13,971 nucleotides of DNA from an uncultured Cocleimonas sp. (lineage in GTDB: Bacteria; Pseudomonadota; Gammaproteobacteria; Thiotrichales; Thiotrichaceae). Numbering within the stretch: the first letter of the stretch is position 1; each line of letters starts with the position of its first letter. Positions 13,350-13,971 of the stretch are shown here, piece after piece. The position numbers were made by a program, and so were the translations under genes. The notes under the pieces are model-generated. The model was not told the origin of the DNA. It saw only the letters and a list, made by a program, of their open reading frames with translations, and made no database searches. The stretch is from contig CALISP010000068.1 in assembly GCA_938041705.1 (NCBI GenBank), forward strand, positions 1-13,971. Reading direction: 5' to 3'.

Positions 13350-13971
13350 TTAGCGTAATGCGATTATTGAAATTTGACGACCATACTCTTTTTCATCAGC
13401 ATGAGTATTACGTCGGTAACTAAAATATTCATCTTTACCTGTGTAAGTATCCACAGTTAGAGACTCAGCATTAATCTTACTTAGTTCGCATTGAGCTAAA
13501 ATATAAGCAGGTAAATTAAAATAGCTTTTCTCGCTAATATGACTAATAAACTTATCCGTATTAAAATCGCTTAAAGACTCTAATTGCTGAATAAAATCAT
13601 CTCTAACTTCATAGGATTCTTGATGAATAGTTGGACCTATGCAGGCATGAATATTTTGGCGTGTAGCACCTTGTTCACACATACTAGTTACAACTGACTC
13701 TATAATACCGCTTACTGCACCTTTCCAACCAGAATGTGCAGCAGCAATTACGCCTGCTTTTCTATCAGCAAACAACACTGGTGCGCAATCGGCTCCTAAT
13801 ACACTTAATGCAAAGCCTTTAACTTTGGTAACCAAGGCATCACCTTCATGAAAATCGTCACTACTTTTGGCAGTAATCACATGAACTTGAGTGCTATGAA
13901 TTTGTTTTAAGCCAAATAGTTTTGTTTCTTCTAAGCCCAAAGCATGAATAGCTCTCCATCTATTTTCAATA
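13350..13971 (-). CDS. pgeF: PgeF/YfiH family protein (multicopper polyphenol oxidoreductase/purine nucleoside phosphorylase fold), 5' end outside window
   Basis: The last 207 codons are visible. The frame is open to the right edge, and the residues coded at 13941-13970 (ENRWRAIHALGL-type) match the family, so the true start lies outside; a TTG at 13940 is internal. Signature blocks are LKQIHSTQVHV, VLGADCAPVLFAD, IAAAHSGWKGAVSGI and ACIGPTIHQESYEV, giving the His/Cys/His zinc site of the Cu-oxidase_4 family, followed by FSYRRNTH near the C-terminus. In E. coli the protein (YfiH) is a peptidoglycan editing factor that prevents misincorporation of L-Ser for L-Ala in muropeptides. Related YlmD/LACC1 proteins act on purine nucleosides. 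It is transcribed toward dat. Confidence 0.94.
   Translation of the reverse strand, partial: IENRWRAIHALGLEETKLFGLKQIHSTQVHVITAKSSDDFHEGDALVTKVKGFALSVLGADCAPVLFADRKAGVIAAAHSGWKGAVSGIIESVVTSMCEQGATRQNIHACIGPTIHQESYEVRDDFIQQLESLSDFNTDKFISHISEKSYFNLPAYILAQCELSKINAESLTVDTYTGKDEYFSYRRNTHADEKEYGRQISIIALR

Noticed and set aside
13938..13940. TTG as the start codon of pgeF
   Set aside because: The frame continues to the window edge, and the upstream residues match the family, so the TTG codes an internal leucine.

Overview
The window looks like an AT-rich gammaproteobacterial chromosome segment. The best pointers are mnmA followed directly by hflD (the order seen in E. coli), a SelD N-terminus that is nearly colinear with the E. 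coli protein, and other Gram-negative-type genes (a lipobox protease and pgeF). No tRNA, rRNA, transposase, integrase or CRISPR array was seen. I cannot name a genus. No gene-free stretch exceeds 300 bases.

Layout. At the left edge, selD (selenophosphate synthase) runs leftward out of the window and is divergent from a short-chain dehydrogenase gene. Next come mnmA and hflD. Positions 3347-7557 hold a five-gene rightward block: a D-glutamate cyclase family gene (PF07286, formerly DUF1445), the overlapping genes pxpA-pxpB-pxpC (5-oxoprolinase), and a gene for the second half of mammalian DGLUCY (PF14336, formerly DUF4392). A spermidine/spermine-type acetyltransferase, an unrecognised exported protein and a large subtilisin-like lipoprotein follow. 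From the right edge two leftward genes enter: pgeF (cut by the edge) and a D-amino-acid aminotransferase (dat). They converge on the protease gene in a hairpin-rich intergenic region.

Most interesting system. The 3347-7557 block puts both domains of the mammalian D-glutamate cyclase, as two separate genes, on either side of a complete 5-oxoprolinase. This reads as a D-glutamate to 5-oxoproline to glutamate salvage route. The enantiomer handled by PxpABC is the open question. A D-amino-acid aminotransferase and the peptidoglycan-linked gene pgeF lie a few kilobases away, which fits a wider D-amino-acid theme but does not prove one.

Most interesting non-coding signal. An identical 18-base element, ACACCCCCCTACTTTTAA, lies downstream of hflD, of the PF14336 gene and of the exported-protein gene. 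A variant (ACACCCCCC followed by ATTTTT) lies on the minus strand just after dat and before its terminator. All four are in the same orientation relative to the gene they follow, and all fall at apparent ends of transcription units. In three of the four, the T-rich half can form the left arm of a hairpin. This looks like a 3'-end element peculiar to this lineage.
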